Positions 34,708 through 44,312 of a stretch of 64,000 nucleotides of DNA are shown here, piece by piece; the first letter of the stretch is position 1, and each line of letters opens with the position of its first letter. Source of the stretch: an uncultured Pseudomonadales bacterium (GTDB lineage: Bacteria > Pseudomonadota > Gammaproteobacteria > Pseudomonadales > Balneatricaceae); the NCBI GenBank assembly GCA_937773555.1, contig CALJVT010000005.1, positions 310,001-374,000 of the forward strand. The letters are read 5' to 3'. The notes under the pieces were generated by a model. The model saw nothing but the letters and a program-made list of their open reading frames with translations, searched no databases and was not told the origin of the DNA. The position numbers and the translations under genes were made by a program.

Positions 34708-36852
34708 TTATTGTTGTGACAACTTCTCACCACTAACAATTAGCTGTTCAAGCAATTGGGCAGTATGCCAGTAAAGGCCATTCCCTTGCTGCTGATACAG
34801 CTTAATACCTTCAACTACAGTGTCTATACCTATTTCATCGGCGTAGCACATAGGACCTCCTAGATGCCGAGGGAAACCATAGCCATTTAACCAAATTGCG
34901 TCAATATCGCTGGCTTTAGTGGCAATGCCTTCTGCTAAAATACGAGCACCTTCATTAATTAAGGCAAACACTAACCGATTTTGTATTTCTTTTTCGGTTA
35001 TATCGCCCCGCTGAACAACACCCAGTATTTTTGCTTCGTTAGAAAAAACAGCCAATACACGTTCATCAACCTGAGGTGTCCTAGCATCACTATCATAGCG
35101 ATAAAAGCCCGCTCCTGTTTTTTGTCCTAAACGACCTGCCTCAACCATAAGGTCTGCTGCACGAAAATAAAGGGGATCTTGTTTCAGTGCGGGGTTTTCT
35201 TGGCGCGCCTTATAGGCAATGTCGATACCAGACATGTCGGTCACTGCTAAAGGCCCCATGGCCATACCCCAATTCTTCATTGCGGTATCAATGTGATCTG
35301 GGCTCGCTCCCTCTAGCAACAACATATTGGCTTCGCGCCCATAACACGAGTACATTCTGTTACCTACAAAGCCATAACATACGCCCACAGCAACTGAAAT
35401 TTTTCCTAGCTTTTTACCCAGCGCCATTACTGTCTTAAGGGTCTGCTCGTCTGTATCGTCAGCACATACCACTTCTAATAGTTTCATAATATTAGCTGGG
35501 GCAAAAAAGTGCATACCCAAAACTTTATGGGAGCGAGCGGTTGATTGGGCTATTTCGTTAATATCTAAATAAGATGTGTTGCTAGCTAAAATAGCCTCAA
35601 GCTTGCACACTTGATCTAAGGTGGCAAATATCTGTCGTTTAACGGCCATGGTTTCAAAGGCAGCCTCAACAACCAAATCTACTTCAGACAAATCTTCATA
35701 ATTACATGTACCTACAATTAAGCTCATGCGCTGTTCAAGTTGCACATGGTCTATTAAGCCTCGGTTCAAGGCTTGTTCAAAACGCTTGCGAATAGCCAAT
35801 AGCCCACGGGTTAGATTATCTTCACTCATTTCTAGCAATATAACGCTTAAACCTGCATTGGCAAAACACATTGCAATGCCACCACCCATAGTTCCAGCAC
35901 CAACTATGGCAACCTGTTTAATTGGCAATAGGGTAACATTTTGGGTTTTATCATAGGCTGCAGGTAGTTTAGCTGCTCGTCGCTCAGCAAAAAAGGCATG
36001 CCGCATGGCCACAGACTGAGATGAATCTCGGCACGTTATAAAAAACTCACGCTCACGCTTTTTACCCTCATTAAAAGGTAACAGCACTGCGTTTTCAATT
36101 GAATTGATACAACACTGTGGCGCATTTTGGCCTCGTGCCTTTTTAGCTAATTTTTTACGCCACTGGTCAAATAGCTCACTATGGTGTTCATTGTTGTGAA
36201 TACTTATTTCAGAAACACGCCGAATTTTTTCACCTTTTTTTGCTATATTTTGCGCAAACACAATAGCTTGCTGTAACAAAGTTTCGCCAGGGTTAATTGG
36301 GCCCTGCTCAACTAACAGATCAATAACACCATGTTCAAAGAGTTTTTTAGCAGTTTCTGCTTTACCTGAAGTAATCATCTGCAAAGCTATTTCTACTCCG
36401 GCCAAGCGCGGCAATAACTGTGTGCCACCTGCGCCGGGAATAAGGCCTAAAGTCACTTCAGGCAAACCCAGGTTAGTATTAGTGAGTGCTACTCGATAAT
36501 GACAAGACAGCGCCACTTCGAAGCCTCCCCCCAATACGGTGCCAAATAATGCCGCTATAATGGGTTTACTGCACTCATCTAATTGCGCTAGCACGTCTGG
36601 TAAATGGGGCTCTAGCGCTGGCTGACCGAATTCAGATATATCTGCCCCTGCGATAAATGTACGCCCACTGCAGCTAACCACAATAGCGTCTACGTTATTA
36701 TCTGTTTCAGCGGCCTTGAGACAACTCACTATGCCCTGCCTCACCGCATGAGACAAAGCGTTCACAGGGGGATTATCAATAAATATAACAGCAATTGAAC
36801 CATGGTTTAATAATTGTACTGGCTCTTTTTTATGATCTTGAGGAGGCGTCAC
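34708..36852 (-). CDS. bifunctional enoyl-CoA hydratase/3-hydroxyacyl-CoA dehydrogenase, likely PaaF/PaaH role
   Basis: This 714-residue fusion has an N-terminal crotonase domain (about 10-200; GRTFIAGADISEFGQ, LGGGFEVALSCHYRVA, GLPEVTLGLIPGAGGTQLLPR) and C-terminal NAD-binding and dehydrogenase domains (VAIVGAGTMGGGIAMCFANAG near 310, LGMHFFAPANIMKLLEVV, GVCYGFVGNRM). This order is that of peroxisomal-type multifunctional enzymes. It lies next to paaX and no separate paaF or paaH exists in the cluster, so it probably hydrates 2,3-dehydroadipyl-CoA and oxidises 3-hydroxyadipyl-CoA. GTG start with AGGAT nearby; general fatty-acid oxidation is the alternative. Confidence 0.87.
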   Translation of the reverse strand: MTPPQDHKKEPVQLLNHGSIAVIFIDNPPVNALSHAVRQGIVSCLKAAETDNNVDAIVVSCSGRTFIAGADISEFGQPALEPHLPDVLAQLDECSKPIIAALFGTVLGGGFEVALSCHYRVALTNTNLGLPEVTLGLIPGAGGTQLLPRLAGVEIALQMITSGKAETAKKLFEHGVIDLLVEQGPINPGETLLQQAIVFAQNIAKKGEKIRRVSEISIHNNEHHSELFDQWRKKLAKKARGQNAPQCCINSIENAVLLPFNEGKKREREFFITCRDSSQSVAMRHAFFAERRAAKLPAAYDKTQNVTLLPIKQVAIVGAGTMGGGIAMCFANAGLSVILLEMSEDNLTRGLLAIRKRFEQALNRGLIDHVQLEQRMSLIVGTCNYEDLSEVDLVVEAAFETMAVKRQIFATLDQVCKLEAILASNTSYLDINEIAQSTARSHKVLGMHFFAPANIMKLLEVVCADDTDEQTLKTVMALGKKLGKISVAVGVCYGFVGNRMYSCYGREANMLLLEGASPDHIDTAMKNWGMAMGPLAVTDMSGIDIAYKARQENPALKQDPLYFRAADLMVEAGRLGQKTGAGFYRYDSDARTPQVDERVLAVFSNEAKILGVVQRGDITEKEIQNRLVFALINEGARILAEGIATKASDIDAIWLNGYGFPRHLGGPMCYADEIGIDTVVEGIKLYQQQGNGLYWHTAQLLEQLIVSGEKLSQQ

Positions 36853-36920
36853 TGTAGTTAATCCTAGCTATTCAATATGGAGGGATTATAGAGTTGAATC
36901 TAGCGTAATTATAGAGCCAA

Positions 36921-37853
36921 CTAATTGTTATGATGTGGTTTTAGACCGCCAAATCGCGTGAAGAAACGCCTATCTGGTTCTGGCATTGACCCCTGAGCGT
37001 TTTGCATTTTTTGACTAATATAATAAATTGAAGGCTCTGCTAATACGTTATAAGCCCGCTTCACTAGATCTTGGGCTTCATGGCCCACCCAACCTGGCGG
37101 TAACATTGCAGCAGGGAAGTCTGGGTCTCGCAATAAAATACGCCGATAATCATGGATTATTGCCTGTCGTAACAATAAACACTCATCTGGTTCCGGCAAG
37201 GTTAAAAATATCTTTTGACAGATAGGCCGGTAAAAACGGAGGAAATCATGATAGTAAGTTTCTAACTCAGACAATTTCCATCTATTTTTTATCAAATCTT
37301 TAAGTACACCCTGTGAGTTCAAGTCTGATGTAGACGCAGTGAAGACCACAAGATCGTTGACAATACCTAACTCATGAATTAACTCATCTAGTGATGAGCG
37401 TTCTGAGGAAGGATGGGCATAGAGTCCACTTGTTAAGGTATTGAACCCCTGCCATATTAGGCTTTTTCTAAACTCTTCAAGTTTCACATCGGGCACAGAT
37501 ACGGGTAACACTAAGGTCCAGTTATTATCCCATTCTGGTTGATGTGCAGCATAAATACGCCGCGCTGCTTTTTCGTAATGGCCTGTTGCTGAGTCGGTAA
37601 AACAATAGTAACTGCAGCGACCCACTTTATTAACTTGAAGCCAATCATTTTGCACTAAACGATACACAGACGTTCTAATTTGACGCTCATTAAACCCAAA
37701 CGGTTCTAGCACCTGAATGAGGCTGGCTAACGAGACCCAACTACCATGTTGTGACACGAGATCACCAAATACAGTAACCACCATGGACGTGCAGCTAATG
37801 CTGTTGTCTTTGATGTGTTGTTGAATCTGTTGAGTACGTTTATTCTTATCCAT
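36921..37853 (-). CDS. paaX: phenylacetate regulator PaaX
   Basis: PaaX is a repressor of phenylacetate genes that is released by phenylacetyl-CoA. The protein of about 310 residues has an N-terminal winged helix (SCTSMVVTVFGDLVSQHGSWVSLASLIQVLEPFGFNERQIRTSVYRLVQNDWL) and the PaaX C-terminal domain with ARRIYAAHQPEWDNNWTLVL and LRDPDFPAAMLPPGWVGHEA. ATG 37853 has an AGG nine bases upstream; a TTG at 37877 inside paaE would extend it by eight residues. The gene follows paaE directly, so the repressor is made with the enzymes it controls. Its likely targets are the repeated motifs between paaZ and paaK. Confidence 0.92.
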   Translation of the reverse strand: MDKNKRTQQIQQHIKDNSISCTSMVVTVFGDLVSQHGSWVSLASLIQVLEPFGFNERQIRTSVYRLVQNDWLQVNKVGRCSYYCFTDSATGHYEKAARRIYAAHQPEWDNNWTLVLPVSVPDVKLEEFRKSLIWQGFNTLTSGLYAHPSSERSSLDELIHELGIVNDLVVFTASTSDLNSQGVLKDLIKNRWKLSELETYYHDFLRFYRPICQKIFLTLPEPDECLLLRQAIIHDYRRILLRDPDFPAAMLPPGWVGHEAQDLVKRAYNVLAEPSIYYISQKMQNAQGSMPEPDRRFFTRFGGLKPHHNN

Positions 37854-37863
37854 CACTTTATGC

Positions 37864-38961
37864 CTATCTATCGTCAAAGCTCACAATCACTTCGTCCGAC
37901 ACGGGGTGTGCCTGACAGGTTAATATATAGCCAGATTTTACTTCATGTGGTTCAAGCCCATGGCTAATGTCCATGTCAACTGCACCCTTAATTAGCTTGG
38001 CTTTACACGTAGAACACACGCCAGCTTTGCAGGAGTACGGCAGTTCAACACCATTGTCCATACCCGCATCTAAAATATTTGAACCCACTGTAGCCAAGTC
38101 AAAATAAATCGACCGTCCGTCAGAAATAACAGTCACTTTACTCGTTTTATCTTCACCGTATTGTTGAATACGTAATCTTGATTTTTCTAACATTACGTCA
38201 GAATCTGCTGATGAATTTGCAAACAGCTCATAGTGAATCTGTTCGCTAGCAAGGCCTTCAAGCCTAAAGCCATGAGACACTTCGGAAATCATTGATTCAG
38301 GGCCACAAATAAACGCTTCATTGGCGTTGAGGATATCAATCATTTTATACTTTTGTAGTAAATAGCCTTTTTTGTTGTCAATTTTACCTTTTAATACATC
38401 AGAGCCTTGGTCTTCTTGGCTCATAATATTGACCCACTTAAAACGACTTAGGTAGCGGCTCTTTATAAAACTAAGCTCTTCTTTAAACATCACAGTGTTG
38501 GTGCGTTTGTTGCCATAAACAAGCGTTACTTTGCTATTAGGTTCGCGGCTTAACACCGAGGTGATAATTGATAAAATAGGGGTAATGCCGCTGCCTACTG
38601 CCAAACACATATAGTTTTTTTGATGTGTAGGGTTTAACTGCGGACTAAAATTACCTTGTGGTGGCATCACTTCAATGGTGTCGCCCACTTTAAATTGGTC
38701 GTTAGCATAGTTTGAAAAAAGCCCACCCCTAACCCGCTTTATGCCCACGCGCAGATGCCCATCATCAACGCCACTACAAATAGAGTAAGATCGCCGAACT
38801 TGTTCGCTGTTAATGTGGGTTTGTAATGTTAAAAATTGGCCTGGTTTAAAAGCAAAGGTGTCGCGCAACGCTCTAGGCACACTAAAACTCACCCGAACTG
38901 CAGTGTCTGTTTCTGGTTTAACATCGTCTATAATTAACGAATAAAAATTAGTCTCTGACAC
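37864..38961 (-). CDS. paaE: phenylacetyl-CoA epoxidase reductase subunit PaaE
   Basis: PaaE passes electrons from NADPH through FAD and a 2Fe-2S centre to the PaaABC(D) epoxidase. The 365-residue protein has a ferredoxin-reductase part (RRSYSICSGV for FAD, CLAVGSGITPILSI and CGPESMISEV for NADP) and a C-terminal plant-type ferredoxin with cysteines in CKAGVCSTCKAKL and LTCQAHP. Translation starts at GTG 38961 after AGGTAAG. It is downstream of paaABCD in the usual order and overlaps the upstream edge of paaX. Confidence 0.95.
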   Translation of the reverse strand: MSETNFYSLIIDDVKPETDTAVRVSFSVPRALRDTFAFKPGQFLTLQTHINSEQVRRSYSICSGVDDGHLRVGIKRVRGGLFSNYANDQFKVGDTIEVMPPQGNFSPQLNPTHQKNYMCLAVGSGITPILSIITSVLSREPNSKVTLVYGNKRTNTVMFKEELSFIKSRYLSRFKWVNIMSQEDQGSDVLKGKIDNKKGYLLQKYKMIDILNANEAFICGPESMISEVSHGFRLEGLASEQIHYELFANSSADSDVMLEKSRLRIQQYGEDKTSKVTVISDGRSIYFDLATVGSNILDAGMDNGVELPYSCKAGVCSTCKAKLIKGAVDMDISHGLEPHEVKSGYILTCQAHPVSDEVIVSFDDR

Positions 38962-38970
38962 AAATCTTAC

Positions 38971-39546
38971 CTAAATATGTTTGAATAAATCAAAAGGCTC
39001 ACTGCAATCATTGCATTGAAATAGTGCTTTACACGCCGTAGAGCCAAATTCGCTGATCATGCGTGTGTCAAGGCCACCGCAGTGGGGGCATTTCACCTGA
39101 GTTGTTTCACTTAACTCAACAGTGTGCACCTGTGACCCATGTGAAGGGTTTACCACATCGTTTGGCGGTGCTATGCCATAACCACGCAGCTCATCACGGC
39201 CCTTGCTAGTCATCCAGTCAGTTGTCCAAGCTGGGGTTAGTTCAAGCTCAACTTCTACTTGAGCAACACCATAATTCAGTAACGCAGCAGTAATATCTTC
39301 ACGGATAACATCCATGGCTGGGCAGCCTGAATAAGTGGGTGTAATCGTAACGGTAACACTTTGCTCGCACTGGCTAATATCTTTTAATATGCCAATGTCC
39401 CATAAAGACAACACAGGAATTTCTGGGTCTTTCACTGAATCTAGCAAAGCCCACAAATGTGGCACTTGCGAGTTACGTCGAAATTTTTCACGGTCATATT
39501 GAAGGCTCGACTTCATAGGGATTAACGAGCGAATTAGAGCGGTCAT
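38971..39546 (-). CDS. paaD: phenylacetate degradation protein PaaD
   Basis: PaaD is a DUF59/MIP18-type protein needed for maturation of the epoxidase metal centres. The 191-residue protein has DPEIPVLSLWDIGIL and TPTYSGCPAM, and a zinc-ribbon-like tail with cysteines in CPHCG and CNDC. The ATG at 39546 lies five bases after the paaC stop; frames opening further upstream would overlap paaC. A second internal ATG at 39516 would also retain the domain. It sits in the standard paaABCDE order. Confidence 0.92.
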   Translation of the reverse strand: MTALIRSLIPMKSSLQYDREKFRRNSQVPHLWALLDSVKDPEIPVLSLWDIGILKDISQCEQSVTVTITPTYSGCPAMDVIREDITAALLNYGVAQVEVELELTPAWTTDWMTSKGRDELRGYGIAPPNDVVNPSHGSQVHTVELSETTQVKCPHCGGLDTRMISEFGSTACKALFQCNDCSEPFDLFKHI

Positions 39547-39550
39547 AAGA

Positions 39551-40333
39551 CTACCACTTAGCTCCAGGAAATGAGCGATAAACAAACTGCATTTGTGTTA
39601 AAAGATGGCCTAAGTGCTCACTATGGTAGCCTTTTCGGCCACCTCGCACAGCCCAAGTTTGCTCTGGAATAGCAAGCCCAGCTTCTTCAAAAATAGCTTC
39701 AATATCAGCTAGCCAAAGCTGTTTTAAAGCTGCACAATCTACCGCAACGCCAGTATTAATTAAACGCTGTTCGAGTGTATCTGATTCAAACAATTCGTGG
39801 CTATAACCCCAAATATTATCAATAGCTAACTGCATTCTTTGCTTACTTTCGTCGGTACCATCGCCTAACCTAAGAGCCCAAGATTTACTGCGCCTGCAAT
39901 GGTAGGTTGTTTCTTTCACTGCTTTTTGTGCAATAGCCACAAGCGTTGGGTCTGCAGACTGGGTGAGTGCCTGCAAATAATATTTATTGTATAGATCAAC
40001 CATCAGCTGGCGTGTAATCGTGTACGCAAAATCACCACGGGGTAACTCATTAATCAAATAATTTTCAAATTCACGCTCATTACGTAAAAAAGCAAAGTCA
40101 TCTTCAGTTTTTCCATCTCCACTTAAAGTGGCAGCATAGCCATAGAACATTCGCGCACGGCCAATATAATCTAGCGCCACATTACCTAAGGCGATATCCT
40201 CTTCTAAAAAGGGACCTTCACTGACCCATTCTGAAATACGATGCCCTAGCACAATGGAGTCATCTCCCAAGCGCACAACGTAGTTGATCAAGTCTTGCTT
40301 ACTATCCACTTTATGTTGAGTAGATTGCGTCAT
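39551..40333 (-). CDS. paaC: phenylacetyl-CoA epoxidase subunit PaaC
   Basis: PaaC is the structural ferritin-like partner of PaaA in the epoxidase. The 260-residue protein has the helical motifs GHRISEWVSEGPFLEEDIALGNVALDYIGRAR and a C-terminal RKGYHSEHLGHLLTQMQFVYRSFPGAKW that is diagnostic for PaaC. ATG 40333 follows GGGAG by seven bases and is preferred over a GTG 18 bases upstream that would overlap paaB. The gene is between paaB and paaD and shares their operon. Confidence 0.94.
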   Translation of the reverse strand: MTQSTQHKVDSKQDLINYVVRLGDDSIVLGHRISEWVSEGPFLEEDIALGNVALDYIGRARMFYGYAATLSGDGKTEDDFAFLRNEREFENYLINELPRGDFAYTITRQLMVDLYNKYYLQALTQSADPTLVAIAQKAVKETTYHCRRSKSWALRLGDGTDESKQRMQLAIDNIWGYSHELFESDTLEQRLINTGVAVDCAALKQLWLADIEAIFEEAGLAIPEQTWAVRGGRKGYHSEHLGHLLTQMQFVYRSFPGAKW

Positions 40334-40347
40334 AAAGAGGCTCCCGC

Positions 40348-40635
40348 TCACATAGTACTAATTTCTTTAGGCAGTGGATAATAGGTCGCATGTCGGTAAG
40401 GTTTATCATCTGATGGATCAAAGAAACATTCATTGTCATCTTCTTGTGATGCACTAATGTCTTGTGATTTCACCACCCATATACTGATACCTTCGGTGCG
40501 GCGGGTATATACATCACGAGCATATTCTAGCGCCTGTTCCCTACCTTCAGCGTGCAGGCTACCCACATGTTTGTGATCTAGCCCACGCTTTGGGCGAACG
40601 AACACTTCAAATAATTCAAGCTTTTCTATAGTCAT
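40348..40635 (-). CDS. paaB: phenylacetyl-CoA epoxidase subunit PaaB
   Basis: PaaB is a small bridging subunit of the epoxidase. The 95-residue protein matches the family over its length: LFEVFVRPKRGLDHKHVGSLHA, ALEYARDVYTRRTEGISIWVVKS and ATYYPLPKEI. It starts at ATG 40635, 32 bases after paaA, and its stop is followed by paaC within 15 bases. Confidence 0.95.
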   Translation of the reverse strand: MTIEKLELFEVFVRPKRGLDHKHVGSLHAEGREQALEYARDVYTRRTEGISIWVVKSQDISASQEDDNECFFDPSDDKPYRHATYYPLPKEISTM

Positions 40636-40666
40636 AATGTCTCATGGTCCTTAATAATCTTAAAGA

Positions 40667-41641
40667 TTAAGCCGCATCTCTTGCCAGCTTTAGTTGTTTC
40701 TTCAGGTTGTAAGCAGCGGTGGCTTCGCGCACCCAGGCCCCTTCTTCATGGGCTTTCACATGATGCTGTATGCGTTGGCGATTACAATGACCATTGCCAT
40801 TAATAACACTATAAAACTCATCCCAATTTAACTCACTGCTGTCGTAATGCCCTCGCTCTTCATTCCACTGCAAGGCTTTGTCTGGGTGATCTAAACCCAA
40901 GTAGTTAATCTGCGAAACAGTTTGGTTAATAAACTTTTGGCGCAAGTCATCGTTAGTTTCACGTTTTATTTTCCATTTCATCGACCGAGCTAAATGTGCC
41001 GATTCTGAATCATGGGGACCAAACATCATAAGGGATGGCCAATAAAACCGATTAAGGGAATCTTGAGCCATCTCTTTTTGAGCAGGGGTACCATGGGCCA
41101 GCTCTATCATAATTTGATACCCTTGACGCTGATGGAAGCTTTCTTCCTTACAGATACGAATCATGCTTCTGGCGTAGGGGCCATAAGAAGTGCGCTGCAG
41201 TGAAACCTGGTTACATATGGCAGCACCGTCGACTAACCAACCAATCGCCCCCATGTCACCCCATGTTTGGGTGGGGTAGTTAAAAATAGAGGCATATTTA
41301 GCAGTCCCAGTTTGTAAAGCAGTAATCATTTCAGCCCGAGAAATACCCAAGGTTTCGGTAGCGCTGTATAGGTATAACCCATGGCCAGCTTCGTCTTGTA
41401 CCTTAGAAAGCAGCACAGCTTTGCGACGTAAAGAAGGCGCACGTGTAATCCAATTACCTTCTGGCTGCATACCAATGACTTCTGAATGCGCATGCTGTGA
41501 CATTTGACGAATTAAATTTTGACGATAGGCATCTGGCATCCAATCTTTAGGCTCAATTTTTTGTTCAGTGTCAATTTTGGCCTGAAATAGTCGTTCTAAT
41601 TCTGTTTCTTGTGCCGTGTTTGTAATCATCTTATTCACCAT
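40667..41641 (-). CDS. paaA: phenylacetyl-CoA epoxidase catalytic subunit PaaA
   Basis: PaaA is the di-iron subunit that epoxidises the ring of phenylacetyl-CoA. The 324-residue protein has the ferritin-like motifs [20 protein letters not shown] and [16 protein letters not shown] carrying the Glu and His iron ligands, followed by the C-terminal [25 protein letters not shown] 41641 and ATG 41629 are both possible; GGTGA eight bases before the second favours it slightly. It is the first gene of paaABCDE-X and probably has its own promoter in the 69-base gap after paaJ. Confidence 0.96.
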   Translation of the reverse strand: MVNKMITNTAQETELERLFQAKIDTEQKIEPKDWMPDAYRQNLIRQMSQHAHSEVIGMQPEGNWITRAPSLRRKAVLLSKVQDEAGHGLYLYSATETLGISRAEMITALQTGTAKYASIFNYPTQTWGDMGAIGWLVDGAAICNQVSLQRTSYGPYARSMIRICKEESFHQRQGYQIMIELAHGTPAQKEMAQDSLNRFYWPSLMMFGPHDSESAHLARSMKWKIKRETNDDLRQKFINQTVSQINYLGLDHPDKALQWNEERGHYDSSELNWDEFYSVINGNGHCNRQRIQHHVKAHEEGAWVREATAAYNLKKQLKLARDAA

Positions 41642-41710
41642 GTTTAGCCAGGGTTAGTGGGTTATGCTGCATTTGATAGACGCACAAATGGTAATCATTA
41701 TTAGGGATAT

Positions 41711-42913
41711 CTAGACGCGTTCAATAATCAGTGCAATGCCTTGCCCTACGCCAATGCACATAGTGCATAACGCATATTGACTGTTAGTTCGGTGTAGCTG
41801 ATACATGGCCGTTGTCACTAACCGAGCACCACTAGCACCAAGGGGATGGCCTAACGCAATGGCCCCTCCATTCGGGTTAACATGGCCTGCGTCATCGTTA
41901 ATGCCCAAGGCCCGCATTACAGCCAAGCCTTGGGCAGCAAAGGCCTCATTCAATTCAATCACATCCATTTGGTTCAGGCTTAGACCCGTATTTTTTAGCA
42001 CTTTGAGCGTAGCTGCCACTGGGCCATAACCCATAATATTAGGTTCCAAACCTGCCGTTGCCATGCCCAAAATACGAGCTTGTGGAGTTAATCCATGGCG
42101 TTTAGCACCCTCGCTTGAGGCCAATAGCAAGGCGCAAGAACCATCATTAACACCCGACGCATTACCTGCAGTTACGCTACCACCTTCACGAAATGGCGTA
42201 GCTAATTGACTTAAGGTTTCTAGGCTACTTAGCCGCAAATGCTCATCTTGCGAGAAGACACTGTCTTGTTTTTTCCGTTGAGGTATCCGCACTGGCACAA
42301 TTTCTTCTGCAAAAATACCATCCGCTTGTGCTTTTGCTGCGCGGGTTTGACTTGAAAATGCAAATGCATCTTGGGACGTACGGTCTATACCAAATTGCAC
42401 AGCCACGTTTTCGGCAGTTTCTGGCATAGAATCAACACCATATTGCTGTTTCATTAGTGGGTTGATAAAACGCCAGCCTATGGTTGTATCAAACATTTCA
42501 GCCTGCCGGCTAAATGCCGTATTAGCTTTTGCTACCACAAATGGTGCCCGCGACATAGACTCAACGCCCCCAGCAATAATTAGGTTTGCTTCACCACTGC
42601 GTATGGCTCTAGCACCTGTACCTACCGCATCAATACCAGAACCACACAGCCGATTTAGGGTCATTCCTGGCACATCAATGGGCAACCCTGCTAATAAACC
42701 ACTCATGCGAGCAACGTTACGGTTGTCCTCTCCTGCTTGATTAGCACATCCGTAAAAAACATCATCCACGCACGTCCAATCAACACTGGCATTGCGATCC
42801 ATGAGTGCTTTAATAGGCACAGCACCTAGGTCGTCTGTGCGAACACTAGCAAGGCTGCCTCCATATCGACCAAACGGTGTTCTTATAGCATCACAGATAA
42901 AGGCATCTTTCAT
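41711..42913 (-). CDS. paaJ: 3-oxoadipyl-CoA/3-oxo-5,6-dehydrosuberyl-CoA thiolase
   Basis: PaaJ carries out both thiolytic steps of the phenylacetate pathway. The 400-residue thiolase has the nucleophilic cysteine in [31 protein letters not shown], the [18 protein letters not shown] histidine and [14 protein letters not shown] with the second catalytic cysteine. ATG 42913 follows GAGGAACC, so the few codons upstream are not used. It sits between paaI and paaA, as expected for a beta-ketoadipyl-type thiolase. Confidence 0.93.
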   Translation of the reverse strand: MKDAFICDAIRTPFGRYGGSLASVRTDDLGAVPIKALMDRNASVDWTCVDDVFYGCANQAGEDNRNVARMSGLLAGLPIDVPGMTLNRLCGSGIDAVGTGARAIRSGEANLIIAGGVESMSRAPFVVAKANTAFSRQAEMFDTTIGWRFINPLMKQQYGVDSMPETAENVAVQFGIDRTSQDAFAFSSQTRAAKAQADGIFAEEIVPVRIPQRKKQDSVFSQDEHLRLSSLETLSQLATPFREGGSVTAGNASGVNDGSCALLLASSEGAKRHGLTPQARILGMATAGLEPNIMGYGPVAATLKVLKNTGLSLNQMDVIELNEAFAAQGLAVMRALGINDDAGHVNPNGGAIALGHPLGASGARLVTTAMYQLHRTNSQYALCTMCIGVGQGIALIIERV

Positions 42914-42961
42914 TAGTGGTTCCTCAGTGCCCACAATAAGGGGGCGTGTTATATCCAGCAG

Positions 42962-43417
42962 CTACGCTTTAGGTGTCATTAATTCAGGTAATACACTGCC
43001 ATTAACTCGGGCAGAATTACCTTTAAATAAGGCCACTAGCTGGGCGTTTTGATTGGTGACTTCTACATGATAAATACCGCTGCGTTTACCTTGATATGTT
43101 TGGGTTGCTATAGCACTAAGCTGATCGTCTATCAGTGCCGGCCGTAAAAAATCAATGGCGCAGCCTGCTGCTACTGCAGCATGGTTTTGAGAGTTACAAG
43201 CAAATGCAAAAGCAGAGTCTGCCAAACTAAAAATCATACCCCCATGACAAGTTTTAAACCCATTTAACATGGCAGCTGTGACGGTCATGGTGGCTGTTGC
43301 ACAACCAGGTTTTACAACACCAATAGCAATCCCTAAGGCTTTAGAGGCGGCATCTTGGGCAAACATATGCTCTGCACAATCCTCGGCTACCTGCTGTATC
43401 TGCATGTGTTCACTCAT
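42962..43417 (-). CDS. paaI: hydroxyphenylacetyl-CoA thioesterase
   Basis: PaaI hydrolyses dead-end hydroxyphenylacetyl-CoA esters, freeing CoA. The 151-residue hotdog protein has LNGFKTCHGGMIFSLADSAFAFACN and AIDFLRPALIDDQL, which match PaaI. Its ATG lies one base after the paaG stop (TAA-T-ATG), so the two are coupled. The frame is open further upstream inside paaG, but that extension is not used. Confidence 0.93.
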   Translation of the reverse strand: MSEHMQIQQVAEDCAEHMFAQDAASKALGIAIGVVKPGCATATMTVTAAMLNGFKTCHGGMIFSLADSAFAFACNSQNHAAVAAGCAIDFLRPALIDDQLSAIATQTYQGKRSGIYHVEVTNQNAQLVALFKGNSARVNGSVLPELMTPKA

Positions 43418-43418
43418 A

Positions 43419-44210
43419 TTATTTCCCAGTAAATTTCGCTTGGCGTTTTTCTGTAAATGCACTAACACCTTCTTGGTAATCGTCTGTTTTTCCCAGCCAA
43501 CGCATGGCTTCTTTTTCTACTTCTAACTGCTGATGCAATGGCGTTGAAAACGAATTATTAAGTAATTTTTTAGTCATTGCCAAGCCAAGGGGTGGCAGAG
43601 AAGCTAGCCGCTCCGCAAGTGCCAGTGCTTCTTCCATTAGAACGTCATCATCAACACATTGCCAAATCATGCCCCACTTTTCCGCTTGTTCAGCCGATAA
43701 CTTATCGCCCAACAGCGCCAGCCCTTTTGCCCTTGGTAACCCTAAGGCACGGGGTAAATTAAAAGTGCCTCCAGAGTCTGGCACCAAACCTATTTTACTA
43801 AACGCTTGCACAAATTTGGCACTACGGGCCGCAATCACTATATCGCAAGCGAGTGCAATACTGGCACCAGCGCCAGCAGCCACGCCATTTACGGCACAAA
43901 TTACAGGCTTTTCCATAGTCATAATATTGCGAATTAGTGGGTTATAATACCGTTCTATAGAGTCACCTAAATCGGGCCCATCATCTGTTACTTTAGCTGC
44001 TCGGTCACTAAGGTCTTGGCCAGCACAAAACCCCCTACCTTCACCTGTTATCACTAAACATCTAACGGCGTCATTGGTTTTAGCGTCTTTAAGCGCAGTT
44101 TTAACCTCTTCATGCATGAAGCCGTTAAAGCTATTTAATGTAGCTGGCCGGTTTAACGTAAGTACACCAACACCCGTTTTAATCTGATAAATTATTGTTT
44201 CAAATTCCAC
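43419..44210 (-). CDS. paaG: 1,2-epoxyphenylacetyl-CoA isomerase
   Basis: PaaG isomerises the ring epoxide to oxepin-CoA and also acts in later beta-oxidation. The 263-residue crotonase-fold protein has the oxyanion region GRGFCAGQDLSDRA, GAGASIALACDIVIAARSAKFV and the catalytic segment FSKIGLVPDSGGTFNLPRALG; FCAGQDL with the following SDR segment is typical of PaaG. It starts at GTG 44210, preceded by GGAG. It is divergent from paaY and heads the paaG-I-J run. Confidence 0.94.
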   Translation of the reverse strand: MEFETIIYQIKTGVGVLTLNRPATLNSFNGFMHEEVKTALKDAKTNDAVRCLVITGEGRGFCAGQDLSDRAAKVTDDGPDLGDSIERYYNPLIRNIMTMEKPVICAVNGVAAGAGASIALACDIVIAARSAKFVQAFSKIGLVPDSGGTFNLPRALGLPRAKGLALLGDKLSAEQAEKWGMIWQCVDDDVLMEEALALAERLASLPPLGLAMTKKLLNNSFSTPLHQQLEVEKEAMRWLGKTDDYQEGVSAFTEKRQAKFTGK

Positions 44211-44312
44211 TCGCTTCTCCGCGTTAATGTTGTTTATGTGTAGACACTATTGTTTATATAAGTAACCATAAAGCACCACTGAACATATATCTCTATTTAA
44301 TCGGAATCCACC

